From Picochlorum sp. 'celeri' (lineage: Eukaryota; Chlorophyta; Trebouxiophyceae): a stretch of 64,000 nucleotides of DNA. The notes beneath the pieces are model-generated. The model worked only from the letters and a program-made list of their open reading frames with translations, searched no databases and had not been told where the DNA came from. The position numbers and the translations under genes were made by a program. Shown here piece after piece: positions 22,929-33,361 of this stretch. The first letter of the stretch is position 1. Each line of letters begins with the position of its first letter. Location: the NCBI GenBank assembly GCA_010909725.1, contig JAACMV010000008.1, forward strand, positions 372,001 to 436,000. The letters run 5' to 3'.

Positions 22929-22944
22929 ACTGCAGATCTGCAGT
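22929..22944. repeat. 16-bp palindrome downstream of radical SAM gene
   Basis: ACTGCAGA followed by its reverse complement TCTGCAGT, 36 bp after the radical SAM stop. The intergenic stretch 22894-23201 (308 bp) otherwise holds only an A/T-rich block near 23005-23045 and presumably the promoter of the next gene. Confidence 0.5.
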
Positions 22945-23201
22945 CTGCAAGACAAAGCACCTGTTTTGACTCAGCACATGGCATGACTGCCAAGGTGGCT
23001 TGACATGCATTTAAATTTCATATATTCATTTATATCACATTAATTAGTTGGAATAGGTTTATTTCGAAGCAGATTGAATCGTATTTGAAGACTTTTGCAA
23101 AAGTGGACATGGTTTGGTCGTTCATCCCGTTCAAGGCCAGTATGACATCATAGCATGGCACTGATTGTTACTTAATCACCATAGATTAAACATAAAGGGA
23201 T

Positions 23202-24635
23202 ATGAAGAGGTCAATATCGCTCTCCTGCCTTTCGACGACGAAGGTGTCATCACCACAGTCGTTAGGGGATATTGAGGGCGGTAAGACGGCACTCTTGCCT
23301 CCAGGGAGTGGCATTCACTCGAAAGGAAAGCCATTTCATCGTCGTCATTCCAGTTCAAGTAGTGTAGGGTGGCGGGATCGACAGTACTATGGTCAGGGAA
23401 GAACCCGTGGAGAGCAGTGGGCCAGGGTGATTCTCATCTTGTGTATACTAGGAGGATGTTTGATATTTACTGGCGAACAGCCTGAAGCTGATGTGATTCG
23501 ATCGATACAGATCATGTCCTTGAGTGAGGATGGGTGTGCGGAGGGCCTGGGGTTTCCAAAGATTGCCCTGTTGTTTTTGCTGAAGGGGCCCCTGTATCAT
23601 GCGCGGACATGGGAACGGTGGTTGGAGGGAGCATCTGGCATGGTGCCTATTGAGCATGCGTGTCCTCGGCAGAAGAAGAATGGTACTATAGAAGTTCATC
23701 TTCTGGATGAATGCGTAGTTGGTCAGCATGTGTACAATGTCCATGTCCATCTCAGTGCAGAGTTGGATATAGTTGATGTGTTGGATGATACCTGGCGGCA
23801 ATATGCTGAGAATGTGACGAGAGTGGTGACAAAATGGGGGCATCATTCATTGGTGGAGGCCACAAGGAATTTGCTGATGGCAGCCTTCAAGGATCCAGCG
23901 AATCAGCGTTTCATGCTGTTGAGTGAATCGCATATTCCGATCTGGGATGCGCTGACGGTGTATAGATTAAATATGAATGAGCAAAGGTCATATATAAATT
24001 CATGGTGGCATGATGATATGAATGAGAATAGATGGACTAGAAAGATGGAGCCGGTTGTGCCTCTGCATCACTGGAGAAAGTCTCAGCAGTGGTTTTCGTT
24101 GATACGGAGTCATGTCTCTATCATACTGCAGGATAAAAAAGTGTATAAAGCGTTCCATGATCACTGTGTATATGAGTGGGACTTTGATAATATGAAGCAT
24201 AGAAAATGCTTTAGTGATGAGCATTATTTTGCAACGCTTTTGAGTATACAGGGTTTAGAAGGGGAGACTGTGCCGTTTTATGCAACCAATACTATGGTTG
24301 ACTGGAGCGAGGGCGGTGCTCACCCACGCTCGTTTCGAGCAGAAGATGTGTCTGCTGATAGAATTAAAGACCGCCTGCGGTCACATCATGATTGCCCTAT
24401 TACTCGGGAAGAACAAAAAACAACTCAAATCAGGGCAAAGAACTCATTCTTGCTATTTCAGAAGAAACTCAATTTTCAGGATATGTGCCGGCAATCAAAA
24501 GATCATAAAGACAATGCGACACACGTCAAATTGCCTGCTGGGTGTGCTTGTTTTGCTAGAAAGTTTGAACAGGACACCACTGACGCTATATTCCGGCTTT
24601 TGTCTGACTGTGACCTTAATATATTTGCATGTTGA
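23202..24635 (+). CDS. GT14-type (core-2/I-branching-like) glycosyltransferase
   Basis: 477 residues, a type II membrane protein: cytosolic Ser-rich N-terminus, one membrane anchor (ILILCILGGCLIFT, about 77-92) and a lumenal domain. The catalytic region has the order seen in GT14/plant DUF266 proteins: PKIALLFLLKGPL and WERWLEG, then NVHVHLSAE, then FMLLSESHIPIW, then WRKSQQWFSL, then DEHYFATLL, and VDWSEGGAHPR near the end. Such enzymes sit in the Golgi and add sugars, often N-acetylglucosamine or pentoses, to glycoproteins or wall polysaccharides. The exact sugar is unknown. Its stop is 9 bp from the convergent stop of the next gene. Confidence 0.85.
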   Translation: MKRSISLSCLSTTKVSSPQSLGDIEGGKTALLPPGSGIHSKGKPFHRRHSSSSSVGWRDRQYYGQGRTRGEQWARVILILCILGGCLIFTGEQPEADVIRSIQIMSLSEDGCAEGLGFPKIALLFLLKGPLYHARTWERWLEGASGMVPIEHACPRQKKNGTIEVHLLDECVVGQHVYNVHVHLSAELDIVDVLDDTWRQYAENVTRVVTKWGHHSLVEATRNLLMAAFKDPANQRFMLLSESHIPIWDALTVYRLNMNEQRSYINSWWHDDMNENRWTRKMEPVVPLHHWRKSQQWFSLIRSHVSIILQDKKVYKAFHDHCVYEWDFDNMKHRKCFSDEHYFATLLSIQGLEGETVPFYATNTMVDWSEGGAHPRSFRAEDVSADRIKDRLRSHHDCPITREEQKTTQIRAKNSFLLFQKKLNFQDMCRQSKDHKDNATHVKLPAGCACFARKFEQDTTDAIFRLLSDCDLNIFAC

Positions 24636-24644
24636 CAGATTTAA

Positions 24645-25520
24645 TTATTCATGTTCCATTCCAATAGCTTCTCCCAACACGCGAGTGGCCTCTAAGGCGG
24701 TTTCTACACTCAAACTATCCGCTGTGAACTGAGTCTCCTCCAGCTCGCGAGCGAGTCTATTGATCCATCGACATGCAGCATCCATGTTCTCAATCTCACA
24801 CTCCTGTTCCGACGTAAAGAATCCGTATCGAAGCACAAGCTTTTTTACTTTCTGTATTACTTCAGTCTCCTTGTCGTTTATGGTTCTCGTGTCGTCAAAT
24901 GGCAATTGCTTGACGTCCGTCACCCTCGATGACATTGGCAATGTTTCTCCATAATAAAATGACAGGCTCCTATGTATACTGGATCCATGCCGACCAAAAG
25001 ACACTGTTCTATCGGCAAGATGCAAAATGACCGAGATTATACCCGCAAATGTGAGTCGCTGAGTAGCATTCCAAGTGTTCATTCCAATGTGCTGTGCAAA
25101 TGATGAAGAGGACAGGAGACTTGGCTCCATACAAAAACTCATCAGGAGCGGAACAATCAGAAAGGTGAATACATGTAACACTCGAGCTACGAGTTTCCAT
25201 GTATGAACTAGTACGGCTGATTTGAAAACGTAATATACTGGACAAAATAAGAAGCATTTGAATATTTTTGCAACACAGTGCTCAGGGCCCTTGCAGAAAC
25301 CTTGCATGCCACCAGACGCCTTTGCTTTCGTCAAAAGCTTGTGATACTCATCCACTGCTCGAGATAGTCCCATATGGTGAAGATCTTCATAACTTACAGT
25401 GCGGCCATGCGAACGATAGCCCACATTTCGAGAGGCTTTTGCCGCTGAAGATGGGGTTCCTCGTCTAGTCGTGTTTTCAGGCGGTGACCCGCCGTTTAAC
25501 CTTGAGTTACCTCCGTCCAT
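24645..25520 (-). CDS. Unrecognised membrane protein
   Basis: 291 residues. The first about 95 are hydrophilic, with Asn/Gly/Ser/Arg low complexity and an SRAVDEYHKLL helix. Two or three hydrophobic stretches follow: CFLFCPVYYVFKSAVLV (about 90-106), VLHVFTFLIVPLLMSF (about 115-130) and a weaker LTFAGIISVILHL (about 156-168). A soluble, mostly helical C-terminus ends the protein. I know no family for it. Tail to tail with the GT14 gene (9 bp), so their mRNAs very likely overlap at the 3' ends. Confidence 0.75.
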   Translation of the reverse strand: MDGGNSRLNGGSPPENTTRRGTPSSAAKASRNVGYRSHGRTVSYEDLHHMGLSRAVDEYHKLLTKAKASGGMQGFCKGPEHCVAKIFKCFLFCPVYYVFKSAVLVHTWKLVARVLHVFTFLIVPLLMSFCMEPSLLSSSSFAQHIGMNTWNATQRLTFAGIISVILHLADRTVSFGRHGSSIHRSLSFYYGETLPMSSRVTDVKQLPFDDTRTINDKETEVIQKVKKLVLRYGFFTSEQECEIENMDAACRWINRLARELEETQFTADSLSVETALEATRVLGEAIGMEHE

Positions 25521-25895
25521 TATTCATACTAGTTGTTTGTAATGGTTCAGTGTGAGCCCAACGATGAGTGTCACAGCGGGGTGCTCTACACGAGGAGGGC
25601 AAGTCAACCACGCCAACTGGAACCTAATATTCCTTGCAGCCGGCCCCCAAGTATTTTCTACCAAGTCACCACAATTCAAAAACAATTTTATTCTGATTTA
25701 ATGCGTGATATGGAGAATACAAGGACTTTTGGGACGTGATGAACGCAACATTACTCTTTGTTCTTTTTACGGAATTTCTCGTCGAATGAGTCATGGAGGC
25801 GTACTGTATCACAAATATGGTTGTTCTAATTCATTATTTACACTTGCTTATTTCTATTACTCCCAAAGCCCTGGTATTCTGAGACATCTGAGGCT
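25521..25895. other. Divergent intergenic region, membrane protein / CDK
   Basis: 375 bp between two divergent starts. No gene, RNA or strong repeat seen; presumably both promoters. Confidence 0.45.
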
Positions 25896-27451
25896 ATGGT
25901 GGAGCAAAATGGGGCGAAGAAGGCGAAATATTCGTTCACGCCTGTGCCCAAGGAATGGAACCTGGAATTTCCTACTAAAGGCGAAACAACAGAAAAAAGT
26001 AACATATCTGGGGGCTGCAGAAGAATAGAGGATGCATACGAGAGGATTTGCCACTTGGGCCAAGGGACTTATGGGGAGGTGTTTAAAGCAAAGGACAAGG
26101 AGACTGGGGAAGTTGTCGCTGTCAAAAAGATTAAAATGGAGAACGAAAAGGAAGGATTTCCTATTACAGCAGTGAGGGAGATAAAGATTCTCTCAAAATT
26201 GGCAGCAAGTGAGGATAAATTCAATGGTGAATTGATGAAGTCAAATATCATTCGACTGAGAGAAATTGTGAGATCAGATGGTATGTGCGCGCGTGGTTGT
26301 CTGTTTTTTAATGCATTGCAATTGATGGTATGTATGTATGTACAGGGTCGGAGGAGAATGATTTCAAAGGCAGTGTGTACATGGTATTCGATTACATGGA
26401 ACATGATCTTGCAGGACTTTTGGATAGAGCAAACCAGGTTAGGTTGGCTGATGCTACTGCTCGAGGTCTAGCACCACACAAGGCCAATCCTCCGTTTTTA
26501 CCTGGCCAGGTGAAACGGTATATGAAGCAGCTGCTTGCTGGATTGGCGCTGTTGAAGAACCATAGGATTCTGCATAGAGATTTGAAGAATGCCAACTTAT
26601 TAGTGGGTAACAATGGTCAGCTGAAGATTGCTGATTTTGGATTGGCAAGAAGTTTCTATGCTAAAAAAGCAACAGATGATAAAGATGGCCTCAAGCCTGA
26701 TACATCAAATGCTACATCTATCAATACAATGACAAATCGGGTGATTACGCTGTGGTATAGGCCTCCAGAATTGTGTTTAGGAACGGAACACTACGGATAT
26801 GAGGTTGACATATGGAGTGCAGGATGTATTCTTGTAGAAATGCTGACCGGCAGGCCACTCTTTCCAGGGAAAGATGAAGTGGAGCAGGTGAAATTGATTT
26901 GTCATGTTTTGGGCATGCCAGATGAGAATTCAATGCCCGGATGTACCACATGGAAAGAGTGCGTGATTGATTCCTAACGTTGTATGATTTTCACCATCGG
27001 CCATCTAATGTTAGTATATCCTTTCTGCAGCTACGATAAGATTATGATGAGTCTGTCTGGAACTCACTTTAGAAATTCCTCCAATCTCCGCAGTGTGCTG
27101 CAAAATAGAGGAATACAAGATCCATACGCATTGGATTTGATCGAAAAATTACTCTATCTGAATCCAAAGAGAAGGATACAAGCAATTGAAGCAGCGAAGC
27201 ATGAATGGTTCGCAGCCGAGCCCAGAATGCTTCCTCTCGAAGAAATGCCTCGATATGAGGAATCTCACGAGCTTGCCATGAAGACTAAAAGGGCAGAGAA
27301 AAAAGCCGCAAGGATCGAACCGCCGGGACACCAATCATATGGACAACAGCCTAAAGTATATGGTACTTTTGGTGGCCACAGCCAGGACAGTCAGTTTTCC
27401 CAAGGACGAAGTCAGAGATCAATGCCCAAATGGCATGAAGAGCGTCGGTAA
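25896..27451 (+). CDS. CDK9/CDK12-like cyclin-dependent kinase (plant CDKC type)
   Basis: Three exons: 25896-26280, 26346-26958 and 27031-27451; introns of 65 and 72 nt, in phase, giving 472 residues. Glycine loop GQGTYGEVF, ATP lysine in VAVKKIK, cyclin-binding helix PITAVREIKIL (close to the PITAIRE of CDKC/CDK9/CDK12), catalytic HRDLKNANLL, DFGLA, and T-loop NRVITLWYRPPEL. The first about 50 residues are a short extension; the C-terminus is basic then Gln/Gly/Ser-rich. Such kinases bind cyclin T or K and phosphorylate the RNA polymerase II tail to release paused polymerase. The activation-loop Thr expected before LWYRPPE is present as VIT. It converges on G6PDH with a 70-bp gap. Confidence 0.93.
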
Positions 27452-27521
27452 ACACACATTGTACATGTGTCATGTTACAATACACGAATACACATCGCAT
27501 GAAACAAATAATAAAAATCTC

Positions 27522-29160
27522 TCACTTGTCTGTCTTTTTCAGGCTCAAGTGATTCAAACTCCAAACATAGTCAACAGGTCTCTTGTATCCAGTACGGTTC
27601 AACAACACATCTGCCTCTGCTGGACCACGGCTTCCAAACTCGTACTCATGGATAGGAACCTTGCCTTCATCAATTGCATTCAATAGTGGTGTGAATATAC
27701 TCCACGCGGCCCTCAACTCATCCCTCCGGAGAAAATGCTGCTGATCCCCTCGAATGGCCTCCAAGATGAGCCCTGAGTATGCATCAGGAATGACAACACC
27801 AGGGAATCGACGTCTATAATCGAGATCGAGTTCACTCATTTCAGTACCCATATCCAATCCTGGAGATTTAACCACAATCTTTGCATAAATTGCTTCATCA
27901 GGCTGGAGCCGCACCACAATCTCATTGCGGAGGTACTCTGGGTCTCCTGGGAAGATGAATGTTGGAGGCTGCCGCAGCTGGATCCGGATATCTGCCTTTC
28001 TCTGACTCAACGCCTTCCCTGCTTTAATAATAAACGGAACTCCAGCCCATCTATCATTGTTAATACCAAGTATCATGGATGCAAACGTTGGCGTCTTGGA
28101 CCCTTCTGGCACCGTGGGATCATCCAGGTATCCCGGCTCTGTCCCTTTCCCAACATACTGTCCAAGAACACAATCTTCCGACCGGACCGGACGAACACAT
28201 CGCAACAACTTCAACTTTTCATCCCTAATATCATCAGGATGCAACGTTGCAGGCTTTTCCATGGCAACAAAAGCAAGTATCTGACTCAAATGCGTTGCAA
28301 TCATATCCCTAATGATTCCAAAGCTATCAAAATACCCACCTCTCCCTTGTGTCCCAAAATCCTCTTTAAACGTAATTTGAACAGACGCTATATCTTCTCG
28401 AGACCATAGAGGGCTAAACAGAGTGTTTGCAAACCTCAACACAAACAAATTCTGAAGCATTTCCTTCCCCAAATAGTGATCAATTCTGTACAACTGCTCC
28501 TCTGGGTACAATGCCCCCAATTGCTCTGCCAACTCTTCAGCCGAATCAGTATCTCTTCCAAATGGCTTTTCAATAATGATTCGAATCCAATTAGACTCTA
28601 CATCAGAGATACTGTCGCAATGCTGTTTCAGCCCCTTGCACACAGTTGGATACACTGTGGGAGGCAGTGCCAGATAATACAACCGCCCAAGAGGTGAGCC
28701 AGGATGCTGTGCCTCAATACCAGCCAACACCGCTTCCAGCTTCTGAAACCCCGAATCTTCATCGTACGAACCAGCAACATACGTACAAATTCCAAGAAAC
28801 GCCCGAACATCATCCTCAGAGCCCTTCAAGTGGGGAGACACCCTGTCCCTCAACTCTTCATTCGTCAACGAGGATCGAGCATACCCAATAATATGCGTAT
28901 TTTTTGGAAGAAAATTGTTTTTAAATAGAAAATACAGTGCCGGATATGTCTTTTTCTTGGCCAAATCACCCGAAGCCCCTGCAAACACGCCATGCGATGA
29001 TCGAATCCAAGCAAACCGAATGATTTTCTCCCATTCAAACCCACGCCATACCTGCCACAACAATACTAAGACATAAATTATCTCGAGAATCTGGTTCCCA
29101 TGCACATCTATCACAGGAAGAAACCTTTCTGTGGACTGCTGTTTTCTCACTCGCTGCCAT
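27522..29160 (-). CDS. G6PD: Glucose-6-phosphate 1-dehydrogenase
   Basis: First enzyme of the oxidative pentose phosphate pathway: glucose-6-phosphate + NADP to 6-phosphogluconolactone + NADPH. Exons 29160-29052 and 28978-27522; the intron (73 nt, GTATGG...TTGCAG) cuts the coenzyme-binding motif. Splicing restores LSIVVAGASGDLAKKK (GASGDLAKK signature) from ATG 29160 and gives 521 residues. The active-site motif RIDHYLGKEMLQNL is intact. The 36-residue region before the motif has several Arg/Lys and Cys but is too short for a clear plastid presequence; I favour a cytosolic isoform. Reading through the intron would give a different, non-homologous N-terminus. Confidence 0.95.
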
Positions 29161-29191
29161 GGTTCCTTGCTATTATTATTACATGCGATTC

Positions 29192-30402
29192 TTATATTTT
29201 TTTAACAATTTGGACAATATCTTCGTCCTCTAACACGTGTTCTTTTCCCACTCTCTGAGGACGATGCTTTGCTGACGTGCCCCAGACAAGAGCATACTTG
29301 AACTGCTTGATGATGGCCTTGTGCAATTTATTGCAAAACTGTTCCACTGTGCATTTATCTGATGGCAACACAACCGGATCTGACCAATCTGGTAATTTTC
29401 CTTTCGGTTTCGTATAAATACGGGTGAGATTCAAATATCTCCAAATCATCTCCACAAGGCCATCCAAGTTCCATTCATGGAAGGATGAGACGGGGCAGTA
29501 ATGGGGCAGTTTGGACATGACCTTGAGCTCTTCTAACGTAATCTGATCAATCTTGTTGATGGCATAAATACATGGGATATAAATTCGACTTCCTTCGATG
29601 ACATCAACGATATCATCCACCTCGTAATCGCCCCTCATGTGGATGTCTGCATTGTGAATTCTGTACTCTCCCAAGACTCGTTTGACAGTATCCAGGTCAA
29701 CCTTGGGATCAGGCACCGTCGTGGTGAAATTAATGCCGCCCTTGTCTTTCTTCTTAAACGTAATCTCTGGCGGCTTTTTATTCAATCGGATTCCAAATCC
29801 TTCCAACTCGTGCTCGATCAATCGTTTGTGGGTGATGGGCTTGAGGCAGTCCAGGACAATAATAATCAAACTACAGGTCCTGGCGGTGGCAATGACCTGT
29901 CTACCTCTACCTTTACCGTCCTTGGCTCCCTCAATAATACCCGGGAGATCTAATAATTGAATTTTTGCGCCTCTATACCGAATCATTCCAGGGACACACG
30001 TCAGCGTGGTGAATTCATACGCTGCAGCCTCTGAAAATGTCCCAGTTAGCTTGGTCAGCAGAGTCGACTTTCCAACAGACGGAAACCCAACCATACCCAC
30101 TCGCGCATCTCCAACCTTATTCACTTCAAATCCCTCTCCTTTTCCACCACCTCCACCTCCACCAGAAGGCTCAATGAGCTCTCTACGCAGTTTGGCAAGC
30201 TTCGCCTTGAGCATTCCCAAATGCCCTGCTGTAGCTTTATTCTTCTGTGTTCTGGCCATTTCGGCCTCAATTTCGGCAATTTTCTGCGCAATAAAAACAC
30301 AAATAATGGTAAGAGATTGACCCATTGGGGCGAATGGAAGGCGAATGACATGAATTCAGCACCATGGTTGTTGCATACTAGACGCACCTGAAGGACACTC
30401 AT
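29192..30402 (-). CDS. DRG1: DRG1-type developmentally regulated GTP-binding protein
   Basis: Exons 30402-30388 (five codons, MSVLQ) and 30283-29192; the 104-nt intron has GTGCGT and GCGCAG ends. The product is 368 residues, the usual DRG1 length. After splicing the start reads [20 protein letters not shown], as in other DRG1 proteins. G domain: [22 protein letters not shown]; helix-turn-helix and S5D2-like insert; C-terminal TGS domain (about 290-368). A Gly run sits just before the G domain. DRG1 binds DFRP1/ZC3H15-type partners and acts on stalled ribosomes and microtubules in the cytosol. Only 31 bp separate its stop from the start of G6PDH on the same strand. Confidence 0.95.
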
Positions 30403-30657
30403 GGCTCACAAATACCTATGCAATTATTGATGATACCAGTAGTAGATAAACGCAGCTATACTGCGAGCAATACTGAAAAAAGACACGAATTACTTGTGTC
30501 AAAAAAGACAGCCGTCACCGAACCAGGCTATTCTCCTTTCGTATATAGTATTGGTGTACTAGAAACAAATATTACAATACTCATATGACGCAGAGGGGCA
30601 TCAATGGCCAGAATGCAGAAAGAAAACTCGGATGAACAACTGTAGGCAATCAATCCT

Positions 30658-30775
30658 CACCTGGAAAGGTGATGGAGGTGATGTCTGCTGACCAGCCCCT
30701 GGTGGACCATCAGCACATGTGATTATTGTCTTGCCATCTCCTGGCGGTCACAAATGACTGCCACCTTGAGATGGT
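30658..30775. other. Cluster of three consecutive hairpins
   Basis: Three inverted repeats in 118 bp: CACCT/AGGTG (30658-30671), TGCTGA/TCAGCA (30686-30715), and a longer two-part stem with GCCATCTC pairing GAGATGGT outside TGGCGGTCA/TGACTGCCA (30733-30775). The last is followed by AGATCA, which fits an H-box (ANANNA), but the internal loop is too small for a usual pseudouridylation pocket. It could be an unassigned structured RNA or just repeats. Confidence 0.3.
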
Positions 30776-31293
30776 AGATCAAGGGCGTGTGTGTGTATAG
30801 TAGATGATGGAGTTGAAAAATCCAACAGTATACTTTTGGGTCCTTAATACAGACATTACAGTCATCACACATTGTCATCTCCCATAGATAGATGTGGCTC
30901 ACTCCTCAAGTGCATGCTACTGTGTATAGATCGATACATAAATACAGATAGATATATCGATCATGTAGCAGCTGAAGCGTTGGATCTATCAAGTATAGTG
31001 CGGCCATGCATGCCATGCTGGTAGCAACGCTGCATCTTCTGCGGAATAAATAAGGATGAGATGCCATGCAAAGAATGCAACTGTATATTACTACATAATT
31101 GTTTTATTTGTACACAATTAAGATTTCTAGTTTATAGCAGAAACTTGTTTCATAGAGAAGAACTGAAGATGCTACATGGCAATGGGTTTCCTATTCAAGT
31201 GTCTATACATAGAGCATCATTTCTTCTTCATTCATTGGATGCTCTTGTTGATTGATACATAATATGCAGGTACGTATGTTGTGATCTGTGACA

Positions 31294-31308
31294 ATATATA
31301 TATATATA
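31294..31308. repeat. AT dinucleotide run
   Basis: Short (AT)n tract 3 bp before the snoRNA stem. It could double as a TATA-like element for the RNA gene. Confidence 0.5.
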
Positions 31309-31311
31309 GGC

Positions 31312-31410
31312 AATGAGAGTGATGTGATGATTTCCAACCATAATCAACATGGCTGATTCTGATGCTGAAATAACGGATATTCATGCACCACCACTCTGAT
31401 CACTCTCATT
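31312..31410 (+). ncRNA. Box C/D snoRNA with an 18S rRNA guide
   Basis: All elements of a box C/D small nucleolar RNA are present. Terminal stem: AATGAGAGTGA at 31312-31322 pairs perfectly with TCACTCTCATT at 31400-31410. C box GTGATGA at 31324-31330, D' box CTGA at 31353-31356, C'-like CTGATGC at 31359-31365, D box CTGA at 31396-31399. The guide directly before box D (31382-31395, CATGCACCACCACT) is complementary to the near-universal 18S segment GGTGGTGGTGCATG, 13 Watson-Crick pairs plus one U-G at the box-D end. The base opposite position 5 from box D is the second G of GGGUGG. By my recollection this equals yeast 18S Gm1271 (snR40 target). The guide before D' has no target I can name. It lies in an intergenic region, not in an intron of a recognised gene. 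Confidence 0.88.
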
Positions 31411-31623
31411 ACCTATTTGATGATGTTTCTTAGTAGTTGCTCGATCTTTACATGTATATGTGTGTGGGATTTCAATGGAGTTGAATCGTTGCTATGCAGG
31501 CCTGCTTTTCTTCATAATACGTATATACCCATATACGTATATAATTATGATAATGATGAATTGTTTCTTGTAACTCCTTCACCAAAAGAAAAAAGAAAAA
31601 CACGGATGTTGGTATTTTATTTT

Positions 31624-32829
31624 TCATGATGATGATGATGCATGCTGCGCAGCCTGGGATGACTTCTTCTTTCTGGGTCTCCCAACAGGGGCTTTGGGCA
31701 CATTGCTCTTTAAAACCTTTTGTTCGTAGACATTCCTCACTTGTTGACTTGAAATACTGCCAAGTATACGACCGTTATACCGAGAACGGAGAGATAGGGC
31801 AGCCTTTGAATACAACGAATTAGGCCAACGCTGTTTTGCCTCCTCAACTGCTTTTCGAACTTGCTCAATTTGCGTGTCTGTCCATTTGTGGTTTTCACCA
31901 GACTGCCTGTTCTGTTTGGTCAAATACTTGGTATTGACCTTTCCACCAACTTTTTCCAACGCTTCTGTCAGCGTGGAGAAGAATGAAGCATGGACATCAA
32001 CACCAGCACTTCTCTTGCTGAAATCACGCAACTTGTCAAACTCGACCAGATTCAGTCTAGCAACATCTCTTTCAACCATCTCTTCAATAATAACTTTCCC
32101 TATAATACCTTTCTCTCGTATATATTTCTTCGCCTCTTTCGACATCATGGAATCGACCTGCTCGCTATCGATGAATGCCAGCCGAAGAAAAACCTCCATG
32201 CCAGGTGTAAAAGCAGATGCCTTCTTCCCAGCACAATCTTCTTCATGCCGTTCTTCAACTCGCTCAGTTGTTCTTGCTTCAACTACAGGGACATCTGTTT
32301 CTTCTTCGTCTCTTGTCTCATTGCAATCCACATTCTGTGAGACATGACCAACAACAGGCTTGAAAAAGCTTGTCAATGCCCGCTGGCTTTTCTTCCTACT
32401 CGCGTTTTCCTCCTCCAAATCCTTTGCCGTATGCTCTGCCTTTGTCAATTTTCTTCCCTTCCTTTTCTCTCGCTCTTCCCATCGACGTTCAGTTTCTTTC
32501 CGTTGCCTCTCTTGCCGTGCCTGCCACTCTTGGTGCTGTGCCTCTCTCCTGGCCTCTCTCTCCGCATCAGATATAGCCGCAGATTGCCTCGCCTTCTGTC
32601 TCTCCCTCCTTCTCATTCGTTCTATACTTGACTGTTTCACCTTGGTCCCACCAACGTGAACATACACATCACCAGTAAAATCGCAAGGATCTCCAGAAAC
32701 TTCAATATACACACCGTCCGAAGACTGCGTTACAGAAGTAACCTCACATCCCGTGACTGTCAAAGTATTCTTTTCCTTGTTTGACAAGGTAATACCAGTT
32801 GCATCGGCTTGGTGCCTCGTATCCGCCAT
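31624..32829 (-). CDS. Unrecognised coiled-coil protein with PCNA-binding (PIP) motif
   Basis: 401 residues, single exon. The N-terminal about 65 residues are a small beta-rich unit. A long, highly charged Arg/Glu/Gln helix covers about 68-125. QRALTSFF at 149-156 is an exact PIP box (QxxLxxFF), then an acidic stretch (about 168-200). The C-terminal third is helical, with HKWTDTQIEQVRKAVEEA resembling a Myb/SANT-like helix start, and ends in an AT-hook-like GRPRKKK and a Ser run. The layout (charged helix, PIP box, acidic region, C-terminal DNA-binding part) recalls the large CAF-1 subunit, but I cannot confirm homology. Nuclear function at replication sites is inferred from the PIP box. Confidence 0.75.
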   Translation of the reverse strand: MADTRHQADATGITLSNKEKNTLTVTGCEVTSVTQSSDGVYIEVSGDPCDFTGDVYVHVGGTKVKQSSIERMRRRERQKARQSAAISDAEREARREAQHQEWQARQERQRKETERRWEEREKRKGRKLTKAEHTAKDLEEENASRKKSQRALTSFFKPVVGHVSQNVDCNETRDEEETDVPVVEARTTERVEERHEEDCAGKKASAFTPGMEVFLRLAFIDSEQVDSMMSKEAKKYIREKGIIGKVIIEEMVERDVARLNLVEFDKLRDFSKRSAGVDVHASFFSTLTEALEKVGGKVNTKYLTKQNRQSGENHKWTDTQIEQVRKAVEEAKQRWPNSLYSKAALSLRSRYNGRILGSISSQQVRNVYEQKVLKSNVPKAPVGRPRKKKSSQAAQHASSSS

Positions 32830-33361
32830 ACTGCAGGTTGTTGTTACGCAACTGAAATTTGAAATTGTCTCGACTATATATCACTTGTGGTAGTTTTTTC
32901 TTCTTCTTTTGTAGCCTACTAATATATATATGTATAGATATTTTAGAAAAATACTACTACAGTTGTATTCATGAATACTGCCGTAGTAGTATGGCATGGG
33001 ATCCATCCATCCATCCATCCATGGTCACCACCACCAATGGCCAATATTATTATGGCCATGATGAAGTCCCCCCAATTTGGGGCTGTGAGGCATAGTATGA
33101 GATGAAACAGAAGAGATTGAACGTATTCTCAGTGAGAAGAGGGAATGTGAGCAATCATCGATCGACAAGAAGAATCTGTCTACAAGAGCCAAGCTTGGCA
33201 ACTCAAGTTGAAGTAGAGAGATCTCTCTAGAGATTCCAGTCCAGACAATCTGCTCAGGAGTAGGGAATATCAGCACTGCGGTAGCCATGTCATACTGAAA
33301 AAATTAGTTATATTTGAAGCCATATATAGTAGTACTAGTAATATAAACGCATAAAAGTATA
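32830..33361. other. Divergent intergenic region, PIP-box protein / SF3A2
   Basis: 532 bp containing an (ATCC)5 repeat at 33001-33020 and a small hairpin near 33075-33090 (CCCCAA/TTGGGG). An 87-codon minus-strand frame (33025-33288) is present but not convincing. Confidence 0.45.
33001..33020. repeat. (ATCC)5 tetranucleotide microsatellite
   Basis: Five perfect tandem copies of ATCC in the SF3A2 upstream region. Confidence 0.8.

Larger units (their letters stand above)
30403..31311. other. Gene-free stretch upstream of the snoRNA
   Basis: About 900 bp with no protein gene. It includes the structured run at 30658-30775 (separate entry) and many short palindromic patches such as near 30950-30965. 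I tested it for tRNA T-arms and U1/U2/U4/U5/U6-like signatures by eye and found none. Confidence 0.4.

Noticed and set aside
30446..30506. Possible C/D-like pair (TTGATGA and CTGA) upstream of DRG1
   Set aside because: C box has T in the purine position and there is no terminal stem.
33025..33288. 87-codon minus-strand frame with ATG
   Set aside because: Ends in a His/Trp run made by a simple repeat next to the (ATCC)5 tract; no family resemblance.
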